A stretch of 17,294 bases of DNA. It comes from an uncultured Caulobacterales bacterium (GTDB taxonomy: Bacteria; Pseudomonadota; Alphaproteobacteria; Caulobacterales; Caulobacteraceae). Shown here in pieces: positions 6,768 through 15,393 of the stretch; position 1 is the stretch's first letter, and each line of letters starts with the position of its first letter. The notes under the pieces are model-generated. The model worked only from the letters and a program-made list of their open reading frames with translations, had not been told where the DNA came from and ran no database searches. The translations under genes and the position numbers were made by a program. The stretch spans positions 1 to 17,294 of the forward strand of contig CAIUZX010000223.1 in assembly GCA_903903715.1 (NCBI GenBank), in the 5' to 3' direction.

Positions 6768-8504
6768 TCAAATGGTCGGCGCGCCGAAGAGGGATTGCGG
6801 CGGGTCCAGACCATCCATGAGCTTCTGTTCGATCCTGGCCTTCAACTTATCGTCAGGCGACAAGGTCAGCACCCTACGCCATTGATATTTCGCCTCGACC
6901 CGCCGACCGGTGCGCCAATAGGCGTCACCCAGATGGTCATTGATCTCGGCGTCGGCCGCCTCAAGAAACGCTGCCCGTTCAAGATCACGGACAGCGCCAG
7001 GGAAGTCCTTCAGTCGGAATCTGGCCCATCCGAGAGAATCAAGGATGGCGCCCGAACCCGGAGCGAGCGCGACCGCGCGTTGAAGCATGTCCAACGCCTC
7101 TTTCAGATGCTCCCCGCGGTCAACCCATGCGAAGCCGAGGTAGTTCAGAACATCGGGCTCATTGGGCGCCAGTCGCAATGATTTCCGCAGGTCCGCTTCC
7201 GCCTCCGACCATCTGCCGGCGCGCTCTTCATTGGCGCCCCTTAGGTAATAGAGGCGCGCATCGGCGCCTTTTGGCCCAGAAGCGGCGATGACTCCGTTTA
7301 GCACCAAGATCGCATCGTCATAGCGTTGAGCGTCGCGCAGCATTTCGCCGTAGACGATTTGGGCCGAAGCGTCCGCGGCTGAGGCTGACGCCGCATCCTT
7401 GGCGATCTTCAACGCTTGCATGCGGTCGCCAGCCTGCTGAAAACTTAGCGCCAGACGCAGCCGTGCGCCAGAATAGGCGGCGCTTGACGTCTTAACCTGC
7501 AGAAAGGCCGCTCGCGCACCAACCTGATCGCCCATCTGCTCAAGCGTCTCACCCGTCAGTATCCACGCCTCCGCACGATCGGGGTCGAGTCGAAGCGCCA
7601 GACGAAGGTAGCTCAGGGCCAATTCCGGTTGGTGATCTGACACGAGAAGAACGGCCAGTTCGACAAGAGAGTCGGCGGCGCCCGCACGAAGAGAGGTAAG
7701 TTCCGGCGCAGGGCCGTGCGCCAGCGCCCGCTTTCGCGCACCTGTCAGGCCCGCATCACCCGCATGGCTCGCCAGAGCCGACGTATAAAGATTGGCGGCA
7801 TCAGACCAGCGACCAAGACGCTCTAGAAGCGCCCCGTAGGCGAGGACGAAGAGCGGCTCCTTTGAGGTCACCAGAGCCTTGAAGGTGGTCTCGGCGTCTT
7901 TGGTTCGGCCGCTGCGCTCGAGGAGTTGCGCCCGCGCCAAGCCTCCGAACGCGACCACCAGGCGGTCTGCGGTCGCCGACGTCGGCGCGGTCGCGATTTT
8001 CCAATCCCCCGACTGAGCTGACGCCCAAGGGCTCAGCAGCGCGCCGGCGATCCCTACCGCTCCGTTAGGCGGCGCGGCGCGGAAGGCATTGGACGCGTCC
8101 TTGCTGCGTCCTTCCGCCAGCGCCTGTACGCCACGAGCCAGCGCGGCCAGGCCCGGAACGCTTTCGTCATCGTCCATCAGGCCGCCCGCCGCAACCTGAT
8201 TGGCCCGATCAACCTGACCGCTCGTGAGCAAGGCGTCAAACGCCCTCGCCCTCAGCAAGGGATCATCCGGATCGCTGGCGCTGGCCTGTTCGAAGAAACT
8301 TGCCGAGCGCGTGAGATCCCCATCGGCTGCGGCCTGCATGGCGGACAGGAACAAGCCGTAACCCGATCCGGGAGAAGAGATCATCGGCAGTGAAAGCGCG
8401 GGGGGCGTGACGACGGGCTTGTTCACATCCGCGGCGCACCCACCAAGCAGGAGCGCCGCGATCAGGCTGAAGCGACGGATGGGGGCGGCCGACAAAGAGG
8501 TCAT
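6768..8504 (-). CDS. TPR-repeat lipoprotein of unknown specific function
   Basis: A 578-residue protein with a lipoprotein signal: RRFSLIAALLLGGC, with the modified cysteine at residue 23. It is therefore exported and anchored in the membrane facing the periplasm. The remainder is a long array of tetratricopeptide-type helical pairs. Examples are the repeats around ALSYLRLALRLDPDRAEAW and RWSEAEADLRKSLRLAPNEP, followed by VLNYLGFAWVDRGEHLKEAL and AILDSLGWARFRLKDFPGAV. Such arrays bind partner proteins, often in envelope assembly. It lies between the ETF-QO gene (57 bases upstream) and ispE (17 bases downstream), probably co-transcribed. No catalytic domain is visible. A partner or pathway cannot be named from sequence. 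Confidence 0.85.
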   Translation of the reverse strand: MTSLSAAPIRRFSLIAALLLGGCAADVNKPVVTPPALSLPMISSPGSGYGLFLSAMQAAADGDLTRSASFFEQASASDPDDPLLRARAFDALLTSGQVDRANQVAAGGLMDDDESVPGLAALARGVQALAEGRSKDASNAFRAAPPNGAVGIAGALLSPWASAQSGDWKIATAPTSATADRLVVAFGGLARAQLLERSGRTKDAETTFKALVTSKEPLFVLAYGALLERLGRWSDAANLYTSALASHAGDAGLTGARKRALAHGPAPELTSLRAGAADSLVELAVLLVSDHQPELALSYLRLALRLDPDRAEAWILTGETLEQMGDQVGARAAFLQVKTSSAAYSGARLRLALSFQQAGDRMQALKIAKDAASASAADASAQIVYGEMLRDAQRYDDAILVLNGVIAASGPKGADARLYYLRGANEERAGRWSEAEADLRKSLRLAPNEPDVLNYLGFAWVDRGEHLKEALDMLQRAVALAPGSGAILDSLGWARFRLKDFPGAVRDLERAAFLEAADAEINDHLGDAYWRTGRRVEAKYQWRRVLTLSPDDKLKARIEQKLMDGLDPPQSLFGAPTI

Positions 8505-8536
8505 AGCTGGGACAGTTCCATGATTTTTCCAGCTAC

Positions 8537-8561
8537 GGCAAGTGCGACCGCGCCACTTGCC
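8537..8561 (-). other. Hairpin directly after the ETF-QO stop codon
   Basis: An 8-bp perfect stem (GGCAAGTG 8537-8544 with CACTTGCC 8554-8561, 9-base loop) touches the ETF-QO stop codon. On the minus strand it is followed by GTAGCTGGAAAAATCA rather than a T-run, so it is not a canonical terminator. It might trim or stabilise the transcript between ETF-QO and the TPR gene. Confidence 0.4.
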
Positions 8562-10232
8562 TTACATGTTCGGGTAGTTCGGCCCTCCGCCGCCCTCCGG
8601 CGTCGTCCAATTGATGTTTTGCGACGGATCCTTGATGTCGCAAGTCTTGCAGTGGACGCAGTTCTGCGCGTTGATGACAAACTTCGGATTGCTCTTGGCC
8701 TCATCATAGACAACTTCGTAGACGCCCGCCGGGCAGTAAAGCCGCGCCGGCTCTCCGTATTTCGGAAGGTTCACTGAGATCGGAACGCTCGCGTCCTTCA
8801 GCTTCAGGTGCGCAGGCTGATCTTCTTCGTGGTTGGTGTTCGATATGAACACAGAACTCAACTTGTCGAAGCTGATCACGCCGTCCGGTTTCGGGTACGC
8901 GATCGGCTTGTAGTCTTTCGCAAGACCCGTTGAGGCGGCGTCCGTCTTGCCGTGCTTCAAGGTGCCGAACGCCGAAAGGCCGAACAGATGATTCGTCCAC
9001 ATGTCGAACATGCCCAGGGCGGCGCCGATCATGGTGCCGTAGCGAGACAGCAACGGCTTGGCGTTCCGAACGACCTTAAGCTCCTTGAGGATCCAACTCT
9101 TTTCCACTGCGGTCGGATAGGCCGTGAGTTCGTCTCCGCTGCGCCCCTCACCGAGCGCCGCGAAAGCCGCTTCCGCCGCCAGCATGCCCGACTTCATGGC
9201 GTTGTGGCTGCCCTTGATCCTCGGCACGTTCACGAACCCGGCGGAACATCCGATGAGCACACCGCCCGGGAAACTCAGCTTCGGGATCGACTGTAGGCCG
9301 CCTTCAGTGATCGCCCGCGCGCCATAGGCGATGCGGCGACCGCCTTCGAGGTGCGGACGGACCGACGGATGCTGTTTGAAGCGTTGAAACTCATCAAAGG
9401 GAGATAGGTAGGGGTTCTTGTAGTTCAGGTGCGTCACGAAGCCGATGGCGACGTAGTTGTCGCCGAAGTGGTACATGAAGCTTCCGCCGCCCGTCTTGTC
9501 GTCAAGCGGCCAGCCCGTCGTGTGCTGAGCCAGACCTGGCTGGTGCTTTTCCGGCGGCACCTGCCACATTTCCTTGATGCCGATGCCGAACTTCTGGGGC
9601 TCGCAGTTCGCGTCGAGTTTGAATTTGGAAATCAAGGACTTGGCCAGAGACCCACGCACGCCTTCGGCGATAAATAGGTAGTTCCCGTGAAGCTCCATAC
9701 CGGGCTGGTAATCGGTCTTCAGCTCGCCATCCTTGCCGACGCCCACGACGCCGACGACGACGCCCTTCACCGAGCCGTCGTCCCTGTAGACGAGCTCAGA
9801 AGCTGCGAAACCGGGATAGATCTCTACGCCCAGCGCTTCGGCTTCCGTCGCCAGCCACCGACAGACATTGCCGAGGGAGGCGATGTAGCAGCCGTGATTG
9901 TGCATGAAGGGCGGAAACGCGAACATCGGCAGCGAAATCTCGCCCGACGGCCCCAACAGCAGGAACTTGTCGGTCGTGACCGGCGTTTCGAGCGGCGCGC
10001 CCTTTTCCTTCCAGTCGGGGATAAGCTCGCTCAGGGCCTTGGGATCGATGACCGCGCCGGAGAGAATGTGGGCGCCGATCTCGGATCCCTTTTCGATCAG
10101 GGCGACGGAAACCTCACGCCCTTCGCTTTCTGCGAGCTGCTTCAGCCGAATCGCGGCGCTGAGACCCGCAGGCCCGCCACCGACGATCACGACGTCGTAT
10201 TCCATGGATTCGCGTTCGACAGCGTCGGTCAT
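8562..10232 (-). CDS. Electron transfer flavoprotein-ubiquinone oxidoreductase
   Basis: Membrane-associated FAD and [4Fe-4S] enzyme that takes electrons from reduced ETF (fatty-acid and amino-acid acyl-CoA dehydrogenases) and passes them to ubiquinone. It has 556 residues from the ATG at 10232, chosen because GAGGA lies about 8 bases upstream; the ATG at 10238 would sit too close to it. The FAD dinucleotide loop VGGGPAGLSAA is at residues 17-27. The C-terminal ferredoxin-like module has cysteines C500, C525, C528 and C531 (CVHCKTCDIKDPSQNINW), the same 25/3/3 spacing as in the mitochondrial enzyme. It is the first gene of the ETF-QO/TPR/ispE run and is divergent from the uracil-DNA glycosylase gene. 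Confidence 0.96.
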   Translation of the reverse strand: MTDAVERESMEYDVVIVGGGPAGLSAAIRLKQLAESEGREVSVALIEKGSEIGAHILSGAVIDPKALSELIPDWKEKGAPLETPVTTDKFLLLGPSGEISLPMFAFPPFMHNHGCYIASLGNVCRWLATEAEALGVEIYPGFAASELVYRDDGSVKGVVVGVVGVGKDGELKTDYQPGMELHGNYLFIAEGVRGSLAKSLISKFKLDANCEPQKFGIGIKEMWQVPPEKHQPGLAQHTTGWPLDDKTGGGSFMYHFGDNYVAIGFVTHLNYKNPYLSPFDEFQRFKQHPSVRPHLEGGRRIAYGARAITEGGLQSIPKLSFPGGVLIGCSAGFVNVPRIKGSHNAMKSGMLAAEAAFAALGEGRSGDELTAYPTAVEKSWILKELKVVRNAKPLLSRYGTMIGAALGMFDMWTNHLFGLSAFGTLKHGKTDAASTGLAKDYKPIAYPKPDGVISFDKLSSVFISNTNHEEDQPAHLKLKDASVPISVNLPKYGEPARLYCPAGVYEVVYDEAKSNPKFVINAQNCVHCKTCDIKDPSQNINWTTPEGGGGPNYPNM

Positions 10233-10338
10233 GCGCATTTTCCTCGGCGCGGATCTATTGATCCGGATGACGTCTTATCCGAAGGTGCCGCGACGGTGGT
10301 CAAGTCCTCATTTTCGCAAGACCCCAATCGGTTTTCGC
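10233..10338. promoter_or_regulatory. Divergent intergenic region ETF-QO / uracil-DNA glycosylase
   Basis: Only 106 bases must hold both promoters. There is a small perfect dyad, CGGATC-TATT-GATCCG (10250-10265), between the ETF-QO ribosome-binding site and the glycosylase start. I cannot pick a convincing -10/-35 pair in either direction. Confidence 0.3.
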
Positions 10339-11154
10339 ATGCCCTCAAGCGCCGTCACTGAAGCCGAGCTGATCAGCCTGCTCCATTTTTGGGCTGATGC
10401 TGGCGTGGATTGCTGTCTTGAGGACGCGCCGGTCAATCGGCGTGTGGAAATGAAGACGGTCGCCGCCGCACCGCGCCGCGCAGACCTTCGCCCAACCGTG
10501 GCGCCGACCGCGATGGACGCCCCAAGGATCGATGTGGTCGGGGCCGCCGCGCGCGCTCAGACGATGGCGAAGGGATGCGCAACCCTTCAGGATCTCGAAT
10601 CGGCCATATCGGCGTTTGACGGGTGTCCCTTGAGCGCGATGGGGGCGAGGCAGGCCGTGTTCGCGCGCGGACGTCCTGACGCGGAGGTGGTGATCATCGG
10701 AGAAGGCCCTGGCGCCGAAGAAGATCTGCAAGGCGCGCCCTTTGTGGGACGGGCTGGAAGATTGCTCGACCGTATGCTGGTCGCATCCGGCCTTTCGGAT
10801 CGGGTATTCATCACCAACACCGTCTTCTGGCGGCCGCCCGCCAATCGGACACCAACACTCGAGGAACAGGAGATCTGCGCCCCGTTTGTGGCGAGAGCGG
10901 TTGAACTGGTGGATCCATCCTGCGTTCTGCTGTTGGGCGGCGCTGCGGCGAAAGCCGTCCTGAAGCGCCCGGAAGGCATTCTATCGCTACGTGGTCGTTG
11001 GTCGGAATGGGCGGACGGGATGTCGCGTCCTCGTCCGGTGATTGCGTCGCTTCACCCGGCGTTTCTTCTTCGTCAGCCAACAGCGAAAAAGCTCGCCTGG
11101 TCGGACTTGCTCAACCTTGCGGGTCGCCTTGAACCGAAGGGCGTTTCGCAGTAA
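10339..11154 (+). CDS. Uracil-DNA glycosylase, family-4-like
   Basis: Base-excision repair enzyme that removes uracil from DNA. The 271-residue product starts at ATG 10339 (MPSSAVTEAELISLLHFWAD). The frame is open far upstream but overlaps ETF-QO antisense there. Motif 1 is GEGPGAEED (121-129), followed by GAPFVGRAGRLLDRML. Motif 2 is SLHPAFLLRQP (HPA 239-241). In classical family 4 enzymes four cysteines bind a [4Fe-4S] cluster. Here C96 and C180 are kept, but the first position is F93 and the KCRPP cysteine is replaced by W165 (FWRPPANR). That pattern is, to my knowledge, common in alphaproteobacterial homologues. It is followed after 9 bases by the lytic transglycosylase gene. Confidence 0.88.
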   Translation: MPSSAVTEAELISLLHFWADAGVDCCLEDAPVNRRVEMKTVAAAPRRADLRPTVAPTAMDAPRIDVVGAAARAQTMAKGCATLQDLESAISAFDGCPLSAMGARQAVFARGRPDAEVVIIGEGPGAEEDLQGAPFVGRAGRLLDRMLVASGLSDRVFITNTVFWRPPANRTPTLEEQEICAPFVARAVELVDPSCVLLLGGAAAKAVLKRPEGILSLRGRWSEWADGMSRPRPVIASLHPAFLLRQPTAKKLAWSDLLNLAGRLEPKGVSQ

Positions 11155-11163
11155 GTTCCACGC

Positions 11164-12867
11164 TTGTCTGCAGTCGGGGCGCCTGTCGTCCATCTTGCGA
11201 GGCGTCTCTCATTGACTTCGCCAAAGCGATCCCTTCTCGGCGCAGTCATCGTCCTGACCGTCGCGTGCGCAGGTTCGGCGGCATCCTCATCCCCCGCGAC
11301 GTCAACCATCGCACCCAGCAGTGCGACGCTGAAGACACTTCGACCGGCGGACGCCTCCGCTTACGCGACTGCGTTCGCGGCCGTTCGGCGCGGAGATTTC
11401 GAGCGAGCCGACCGCGCAGTGGCCACGGTCCAGGACAAATGTCTCGTCGGTCGGGTCGTCTATGAAAAACTGATGAGCCCTGGTTACACCGCCACTTTTG
11501 CCGAATTGAAGGCATGGCTTGTCAAGTATCATGACCTTCCCGATGCGGATCGCGTATGGACGGTGGCCAAGAAGCGCCAAATCGCGTCAGAGGCCCCTCC
11601 TCCTCCACCGGATGTCACACCTGCGCCTGACGACGCACAGACCTGGGCTCGCGTGGAGCGTGTCGCACAAAGGCTGGAGGCGCCGCCGCGTCCAAAGGCT
11701 CAAGTTTCTAAATCCGTTCAGGCGGCCCGGGAGGCTTATTATGCGGGAGATGTCGCCAACGCGTTGAAGCTGGCGAAGGCTGCGGGAGAGCACTGGATCT
11801 ATGGATTGGCTGCTTATCGAACCAACAAGTTCGAAGAAGCGGCCTCGGCTTTTTCAAAGCTGTCGCAGGATCGCACGCAGAACGAGTGGGTCCGATCCGC
11901 CGCTGCATTCTGGAGCGCGCGCTCCGAAATCGCCGCCGGCCGGCCCGAACAGGCCCCCGCGCTGCTAAGAGTCGCCGCCGCCACGCCCTACACCTTTTAC
12001 GGTTTGATTGCAGAGCGCCAGCTGGGCCTGAACCCTTCGGTCAGTCCAAGCGGCGTGGACATCCCGGACGAAGAGCGTTCTGAGTCTCCTTTCTCACCCC
12101 AAGCTACAAGCAAGGCCGGAGAAACCGCTCTGACTCGTCTTGTGAGGGGTGACCGGCGAGCGCACCGAGCGGCGGCATTTGCACAGATTGGCCTCTTGCC
12201 CGAGACTGGACTGGAGCTTCGCACGGCTCTGCTTGGGGCCGGCGGCGAATTGGAGCGCAAGAAGTGGCTCGCAGCGGCGATCGCCCTCGGGGCGCCCCTG
12301 ACGTCGCCTGCCGATCTTGGACGCGGACGCCGCAGGTTCGACCTCTCCAGCTTCCAAACGCCGGATTTCTTCCCAATCGGTGGATACACATTGAGCCGGG
12401 CCCTCGTTTACGCCCTAATCAAGCAAGAGAGCCGCTTCAATCCCAACGCGTCGAGCACAGCCGGCGCTTATGGACTGATGCAGTTGACACCGGCGACGGC
12501 GGCGCACGTCACGCAGGACGCGGGACTTGTCAAGGACCCGTCAGCCCTCAAGGACCCGGCGCTAAATCTCCGAATTGGTCAGGATTACGTCGGCAAGCTG
12601 CTCGACGCGACGAAGGGGGACCTTCTTCATGCGGTTGCAGCTTATAATTCGGGACCGTCCACGATACTGAAGACCGCGTCCCAGATGCCCGGCGCTGACA
12701 GTCTTCTGGTCTTTGAAAGCATGCCAGGGGGGCAGACGCGGGAATATGTGCAGCGCGTCATCGCCAACTACTGGATCTATCGATTGATGCTCGGGCAGCC
12801 GTCACCCACCCTGGACGCAGCTGCAGCCGGCGCACGAACGATCCGCGCCATCCTCGACGGGGATTGA
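11164..12867 (+). CDS. Soluble lytic murein transglycosylase (Slt family)
   Basis: Periplasmic enzyme that cleaves the MurNAc-GlcNAc bond of peptidoglycan to 1,6-anhydro-MurNAc ends. The 567-residue frame has an export signal (KRSLLGAVIVLTVACAGSAA), then an alpha-superhelical region of TPR-like pairs (EAYYAGDVANALKLAKAAGE and following). The C-terminal SLT domain carries catalytic Glu422 in ALIKQESRFNPNA, then STAGAYGLMQLTPATA and AVAAYNSGPS. No ATG or GTG is available at the front. The start is TTG at 11164, or TTG at 11212, which has GAGG 9 bases upstream and leaves the signal peptide intact. It lies 9 bases after the glycosylase gene, so a shared transcript is likely, and it ends convergently 11 bases from folK. 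Confidence 0.93.
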   Translation: MSAVGAPVVHLARRLSLTSPKRSLLGAVIVLTVACAGSAASSSPATSTIAPSSATLKTLRPADASAYATAFAAVRRGDFERADRAVATVQDKCLVGRVVYEKLMSPGYTATFAELKAWLVKYHDLPDADRVWTVAKKRQIASEAPPPPPDVTPAPDDAQTWARVERVAQRLEAPPRPKAQVSKSVQAAREAYYAGDVANALKLAKAAGEHWIYGLAAYRTNKFEEAASAFSKLSQDRTQNEWVRSAAAFWSARSEIAAGRPEQAPALLRVAAATPYTFYGLIAERQLGLNPSVSPSGVDIPDEERSESPFSPQATSKAGETALTRLVRGDRRAHRAAAFAQIGLLPETGLELRTALLGAGGELERKKWLAAAIALGAPLTSPADLGRGRRRFDLSSFQTPDFFPIGGYTLSRALVYALIKQESRFNPNASSTAGAYGLMQLTPATAAHVTQDAGLVKDPSALKDPALNLRIGQDYVGKLLDATKGDLLHAVAAYNSGPSTILKTASQMPGADSLLVFESMPGGQTREYVQRVIANYWIYRLMLGQPSPTLDAAAAGARTIRAILDGD

Positions 12868-12878
12868 GCCCGCCCAAT

Positions 12879-13388
12879 TCAAGCTGGGTGCGCGTCTCGG
12901 CCCACAGCGGCCCTGGAAGCAAGTTGCGCGGCCGTCAGACCGCAATTTGGGCACCGCCAGCTCGGCGCAATTTCCGCGAGCGGACCCATGACGAAAAGTC
13001 TGTCGTTCGCGCGCGGGTGCGGCAGGATCAACGTTTCAGTCTGCAGTCGCGTGCGCCCGTAGGCGATCAGATCGAGATCCAGAGACCGAGGCGCGTTCGC
13101 CTCAGATCGATCCCGCCCGAACAAGACTTCGATCGAAGCGAGCCTCGCGAGCGTCTCCAACGGATTCAGCGACGGCTCGACAATGACGACGCCATTGATG
13201 TAGTCAGGCGCCGTCGGGTCCGGCCACGCTCTTGACCGCCACCACCTTGACCGCTTGGTAATCATAAGTTCTGAAATCGGGAAGTGATCCAGCGCTGATT
13301 CCAAATTTTCCAATATGGTCCCGGATGCCCCTGGAAGATTGCCTCCAACGGCCACAATAACCAGATCGTCGATGCTGCTTTCAGTCAT
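12879..13388 (-). CDS. folK: 6-hydroxymethyl-7,8-dihydropterin pyrophosphokinase
   Basis: HPPK transfers pyrophosphate from ATP to 6-hydroxymethyl-dihydropterin in folate synthesis. The 169-residue protein has GGNLPG near the N-terminus, the Mg-binding APRSLDLDLIAYG block (D104, D106), LPHPRANDRLFV (PHPR 123-126) and GPLAEIAP, all diagnostic. Size is normal for the stand-alone enzyme. It is divergent from the NYN gene with only 23 bases between the two start codons, so their promoters must overlap each other or the opposite gene. It is convergent with the lytic transglycosylase gene. Confidence 0.95.
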   Translation of the reverse strand: MTESSIDDLVIVAVGGNLPGASGTILENLESALDHFPISELMITKRSRWWRSRAWPDPTAPDYINGVVIVEPSLNPLETLARLASIEVLFGRDRSEANAPRSLDLDLIAYGRTRLQTETLILPHPRANDRLFVMGPLAEIAPSWRCPNCGLTAAQLASRAAVGRDAHPA

Positions 13389-13411
13389 GTTTATTAGAGA
13401 AAGTTGAATTC

Positions 13412-14005
13412 ATGACATTCTACCCTACCGATAGACTCGCGCTTTTTATTGATGGCGCAAACCTTTACGCCGCCGTCAAAACGATGAACTTTGATATTGA
13501 TTACAAAAAGCTTTTGGAAGAATTCCGCAAGCGCGGAATTCTTATAAGAGCCTACTACTACACTGCAATCGTAGAGGATCAGGAATATTCTCCGATTCGC
13601 CCCCTGGTGGATTGGTTGGACTACAACGGCTTCACCATGGTGACGAAGCCTGTCCGACGGTATACTGAACAATCCACCGGCGTCACCCGCACCAAGGGGA
13701 ATATGGATATAGAGATCGCCGTGGACATGCTCGAAATTGCGCCCTCGGTCGATCACATCGTGCTTTTCTCAGGCGATGGAGATTTCCGCAGGCTGATCGA
13801 CGCCGTTCAACGCAAGGGAGTCCGGGTCACCGTTGTATCGACGGTCAAGTCCCAACCGCCGATGGTCTCCGACGACCTTCGACGTCAGGCTGACACGTTC
13901 GTTGACCTACAGGATCTGGCCAATCTGATCGGGCGCCCTCGCCAGTCCTCGACCCCCCGATTCCTTCAACCTTCAGATGACGATCTCGGCGAAGACGAGG
14001 ATTAA
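13412..14005 (+). CDS. NYN-domain (LabA/DUF88) putative ribonuclease
   Basis: A 197-residue protein of the LabA/DUF88 NYN family, PIN-like nucleases thought to act on RNA. Acidic active-site residues are visible: D14 in LFIDGANLY, D99 and D105 in KGNMDIEIAVDML, and D122/D124 in FSGDGDFRRLIDAV. The C-terminal SDDLRRQADTFVDL segment is family-typical, and the protein ends in an acidic tail (DDDLGEDED). AGAGAAAG precedes the ATG. A strong 11-bp hairpin lies inside the coding sequence (13518-13543). It is divergent from folK and followed after 120 bases by an MFS gene. Substrate and biological role are not known from sequence. Confidence 0.88.
   Translation: MTFYPTDRLALFIDGANLYAAVKTMNFDIDYKKLLEEFRKRGILIRAYYYTAIVEDQEYSPIRPLVDWLDYNGFTMVTKPVRRYTEQSTGVTRTKGNMDIEIAVDMLEIAPSVDHIVLFSGDGDFRRLIDAVQRKGVRVTVVSTVKSQPPMVSDDLRRQADTFVDLQDLANLIGRPRQSSTPRFLQPSDDDLGEDED
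13518..13543 (+). other. Perfect 11-bp hairpin inside the NYN coding sequence
   Basis: AAGAATTCCGC (13518-13528) pairs completely with GCGGAATTCTT (13533-13543) around an AAGC loop, covering codons for about residues 36-44. An uninterrupted stem of this length within codons is uncommon by chance. It could shape the mRNA, though it may be incidental. Confidence 0.6.
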
Positions 14006-14125
14006 TCGTTGTGGCGAAAACCCCCTTGGGTGACTTGGGTCAGAGCCGGGTCTTCCGGCCCGACTTCTATGCCTCGGCCACTCGCCTTATGATCACCGGA
14101 TGAACCGCCGCGAGGCCTGGAGTCC

Positions 14126-15376
14126 ATGACCAAAGCCCCGTCCGACGGAGGTTCGCAGGCGCCGCACCAGCAGCGCGCTGTGATCTTCATATTCATCACC
14201 GTCCTTCTGGACATCATGGCTTTGGGGCTGGTCGCCCCGATCCTTCCCGGAGTGGTGCGCCAATTTGTCGAAGGCAACACCTCCGAAGCCGCGGTGATCT
14301 ACGGCGTGTTCAACGCCGTCTTCGCCTTGATGCAATTCTTCTGCTCCCCGTTGATCGGTTGCCTATCGGACCGACTGGGACGCCGCCCGCTCATCCTCGC
14401 GTCCAACATCGGGCTAGGACTCAGCTATGCGGCGATGGCCTGGGCGCCCAGCCTAGTATGGCTGTTCATAGGCCGGGTTCTCTCTGGCGTCACAGGCGCC
14501 AGTTACGCGATCGCGAACGCCTATGTGGCGGACACTACGCCTCCGGAAAAGCGCGCCGGCGCGTTCGGACTGTTGGGCGCGGCGTTCGGTGTGGGTCTGG
14601 TGCTAGGACCCGGCATTGGCGGCGCGCTTGGATCATATGGTCTGAGAATCCCACTCTACGTCGCTGCGGCTTTCAGCCTGACCAACGCCCTTTACGGGCT
14701 CTTCGTGCTGCCTGAGTCTTTGCCGAAGGCGCTACGTCTGCCTTTCAACTGGCGTCGGGCCAATCCCATAGGGGCGCTGGCTTTGCTGCGGCGCCATCCG
14801 GAACTCACCGGGCTGGCGGGGGTGTCATTTCTGTCCACGTTGGCGCAAGTCTCCCTGCCTTCGACGATCGTCCTGTACGCGACGCACCGTTACAATTGGT
14901 CCTTGGGCACCTTGGGCTTCACACTGACGGTGGTGGGAATTGCCCTGGTCATGGCGCAAGTGATCATCGTGCCCCGAGCCATCCGCCTGTTCGGTAACCG
15001 AAGAGCCATACCGGTCGGATTACTGTTCGGCGCCGCCGGAATGGTCATTGCAGGTCTCGCGCCGACCGGAAACATCCTCTGGCTTGGAATTCCCATTCTC
15101 GCGCTCTGGGGCATCTGGGGACCGGCGGCGCAGTCCCTGATGACGCGCCACGTCAGCGCGGCGGAGCAGGGCCAGTTGCAGGGCGCTACGTCGAGCCTGA
15201 CGGGCATCTCCGAACTGCTGGGACCGCTGATCTTTCCGTTCGTGTTCGCCTGGTTCGTTCGCCCGGGGCAGCCGATAGAACTCTCGGGAGCGCCGTTCTT
15301 GCTGGCTGCCGGGATCCTGCTGTTCGCCGCCGGCTGGGCGTATTTTGCAACTCGCGCGGAGCCCGACACCGACTGA
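14126..15376 (+). CDS. MFS transporter of the TetA-like (DHA1) type
   Basis: A 416-residue inner-membrane proton-coupled exporter with about 12 hydrophobic helices. Helix 1 contains the TetA-like LLDIMALGLVAPILP with Asp29. Motif A is GCLSDRLGRRPLI (78-90), and motif C lies around GVGLVLGPGIGGALG. The substrate cannot be deduced: relatives include tetracycline pumps, but many chromosomal members export other or unknown compounds and it should not be read as a resistance gene. GGAG sits only 3 bases before the ATG, a short spacing. No regulator gene is adjacent. It ends convergently with smpB, 17 bases away. Confidence 0.88.
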   Translation: MTKAPSDGGSQAPHQQRAVIFIFITVLLDIMALGLVAPILPGVVRQFVEGNTSEAAVIYGVFNAVFALMQFFCSPLIGCLSDRLGRRPLILASNIGLGLSYAAMAWAPSLVWLFIGRVLSGVTGASYAIANAYVADTTPPEKRAGAFGLLGAAFGVGLVLGPGIGGALGSYGLRIPLYVAAAFSLTNALYGLFVLPESLPKALRLPFNWRRANPIGALALLRRHPELTGLAGVSFLSTLAQVSLPSTIVLYATHRYNWSLGTLGFTLTVVGIALVMAQVIIVPRAIRLFGNRRAIPVGLLFGAAGMVIAGLAPTGNILWLGIPILALWGIWGPAAQSLMTRHVSAAEQGQLQGATSSLTGISELLGPLIFPFVFAWFVRPGQPIELSGAPFLLAAGILLFAAGWAYFATRAEPDTD

Positions 15377-15393
15377 CCGTTCGGGAGGGAGCG

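Noticed and set aside
8501..8521. Six-codon mini-frame (MELSQL) ending on the TPR start codon
   Set aside because: It is the tail of a longer shadow frame through the ETF-QO gene and has only a weak ribosome-binding site, so a leader peptide is not supported.
14126..15376. Reading the MFS gene as a tetracycline resistance determinant
   Set aside because: It has the general TetA-like fold motifs only, no adjacent TetR-type regulator and no mobile-element context; substrate cannot be assigned.
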